DNA of 39,143 bases from Caballeronia sordidicola (lineage in GTDB: Bacteria; Pseudomonadota; Gammaproteobacteria; Burkholderiales; Burkholderiaceae), in assembly GCF_002220365.1 (NCBI RefSeq), contig NZ_MTHB01000042.1, forward strand, positions 1 through 39,143, in the 5' to 3' direction. Position 1 is the first letter of the stretch. The number at the start of each line of letters is the position of its first letter. Below, one piece after another: positions 38,956-39,143 of the stretch. The notes below the pieces were generated by a model. The model searched no databases, was not told where the DNA came from, and saw only the letters and a program-made list of their open reading frames with translations. The position numbers and the translations under genes are program-made.

Positions 38956-39143
38956 ATGTCGAACGCAGGGGGCGCAGCCCATCCCCGTCGCACGTACGCG
39001 CGAAAATTCAAGCAGCAGGTGATCAGAGAGACGTTGGTGCCTGGCATGTCGGTGTCGATTGTTGCGCGCCGGCACGACATCAACGCCAATGTAGTGTTCG
39101 GATGGCGCAAGCAATATCGTGAAGGCAAGCTCGTCGTCCCTGC
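38956..39143 (+). CDS. tnpA: IS66-family TnpA (OrfA), cut by the window edge
   Basis: The frame from ATG 38956 reads HPRRTYARKFKQQVIRETL, then PGMSVSIVARRHDINANVVF and GWRKQYREGKLVVP. This is the HTH domain of IS66-type TnpA, an accessory protein required with TnpB for transposition. It runs to the last base of the window with no stop, so about half of it is seen. The left end of the element may lie near the GTAAGC at about 38874, but this is uncertain. Confidence 0.8.
   Translation, partial: MSNAGGAAHPRRTYARKFKQQVIRETLVPGMSVSIVARRHDINANVVFGWRKQYREGKLVVP

Overview
The base composition, codon use and protein families suggest a beta-proteobacterial replicon of the Burkholderia/Paraburkholderia/Caballeronia type. 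The presence of a conjugation operon, plasmid-type genes, a toxin-antitoxin pair, IS elements and decayed genes makes a large plasmid or integrated conjugative element more likely than core chromosome. No tRNA, rRNA, CRISPR array, replication gene or integrase was seen.

Layout. (1) 1-9.4 kb, minus strand: a tightly packed F-type (MPF-F) mating-pair-formation operon. In transcription order it holds a small cytosolic protein, a DsbC-like thiol isomerase, a small membrane protein, a lytic transglycosylase, TraW, TraU, TrbC, a secreted protein, TraL, TraE, TraK, TraB, TraV and a TraA-like pilin. Many neighbours share 4-base ATGA overlaps. The TraL-E-K-B-V-A block has the order known from SXT/R391 and IncA/C elements. 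It has its own promoter, which would give a nearly leaderless message. (2) 9.8-13 kb, plus strand: a zeta-toxin-like kinase with an unusual nested out-of-frame gene, a DUF1173-type protein and a membrane protein with a HELLH motif. (3) 13-17.6 kb, minus strand: an SGNH/GDSL lipoprotein esterase, then small and membrane proteins of unknown function. A long palindrome upstream of the esterase recurs upstream of the tra operon, suggesting one regulator for both.

(4) 17.5-24.9 kb: small accessory genes. These include a frameshifted gene and a NinX/DUF2591-like pseudogene on either side of a LexA-type box, a RES/Xre toxin-antitoxin pair with a promoter and overlapping operator, an IS5-family insertion with a 9-bp target duplication that cuts a five-gene Xre-led operon, and a DUF72 protein. 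(5) 24.9-32.9 kb: a heavily rearranged accessory region. It has an anchored coiled-coil protein, a DUF72 remnant, terminal repeats and TniB/TniQ fragments of a decayed Tn7/Tn5053-like transposon, an OLD-like ATPase-TOPRIM nuclease gene split by a second IS5-family element (CTAG duplication), two small downstream genes, and a serine-hydrolase pseudogene with two frameshifts. (6) 33-39.1 kb: a histidine kinase lacking its phospho-acceptor His, convergent with a receiver protein lacking its phospho-acceptor Asp, an AT-hook coiled-coil protein, three unknown genes, and the start of an IS66-type tnpA running off the end.

Most worth checking: the shared palindrome, the nested gene in the zeta-like gene, the paired loss of phosphorylation residues, the broken OLD-like operon, and the transposon ends. 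All calls come from reading the sequence by eye; family names rest on motifs and remembered family features, not on database searches.
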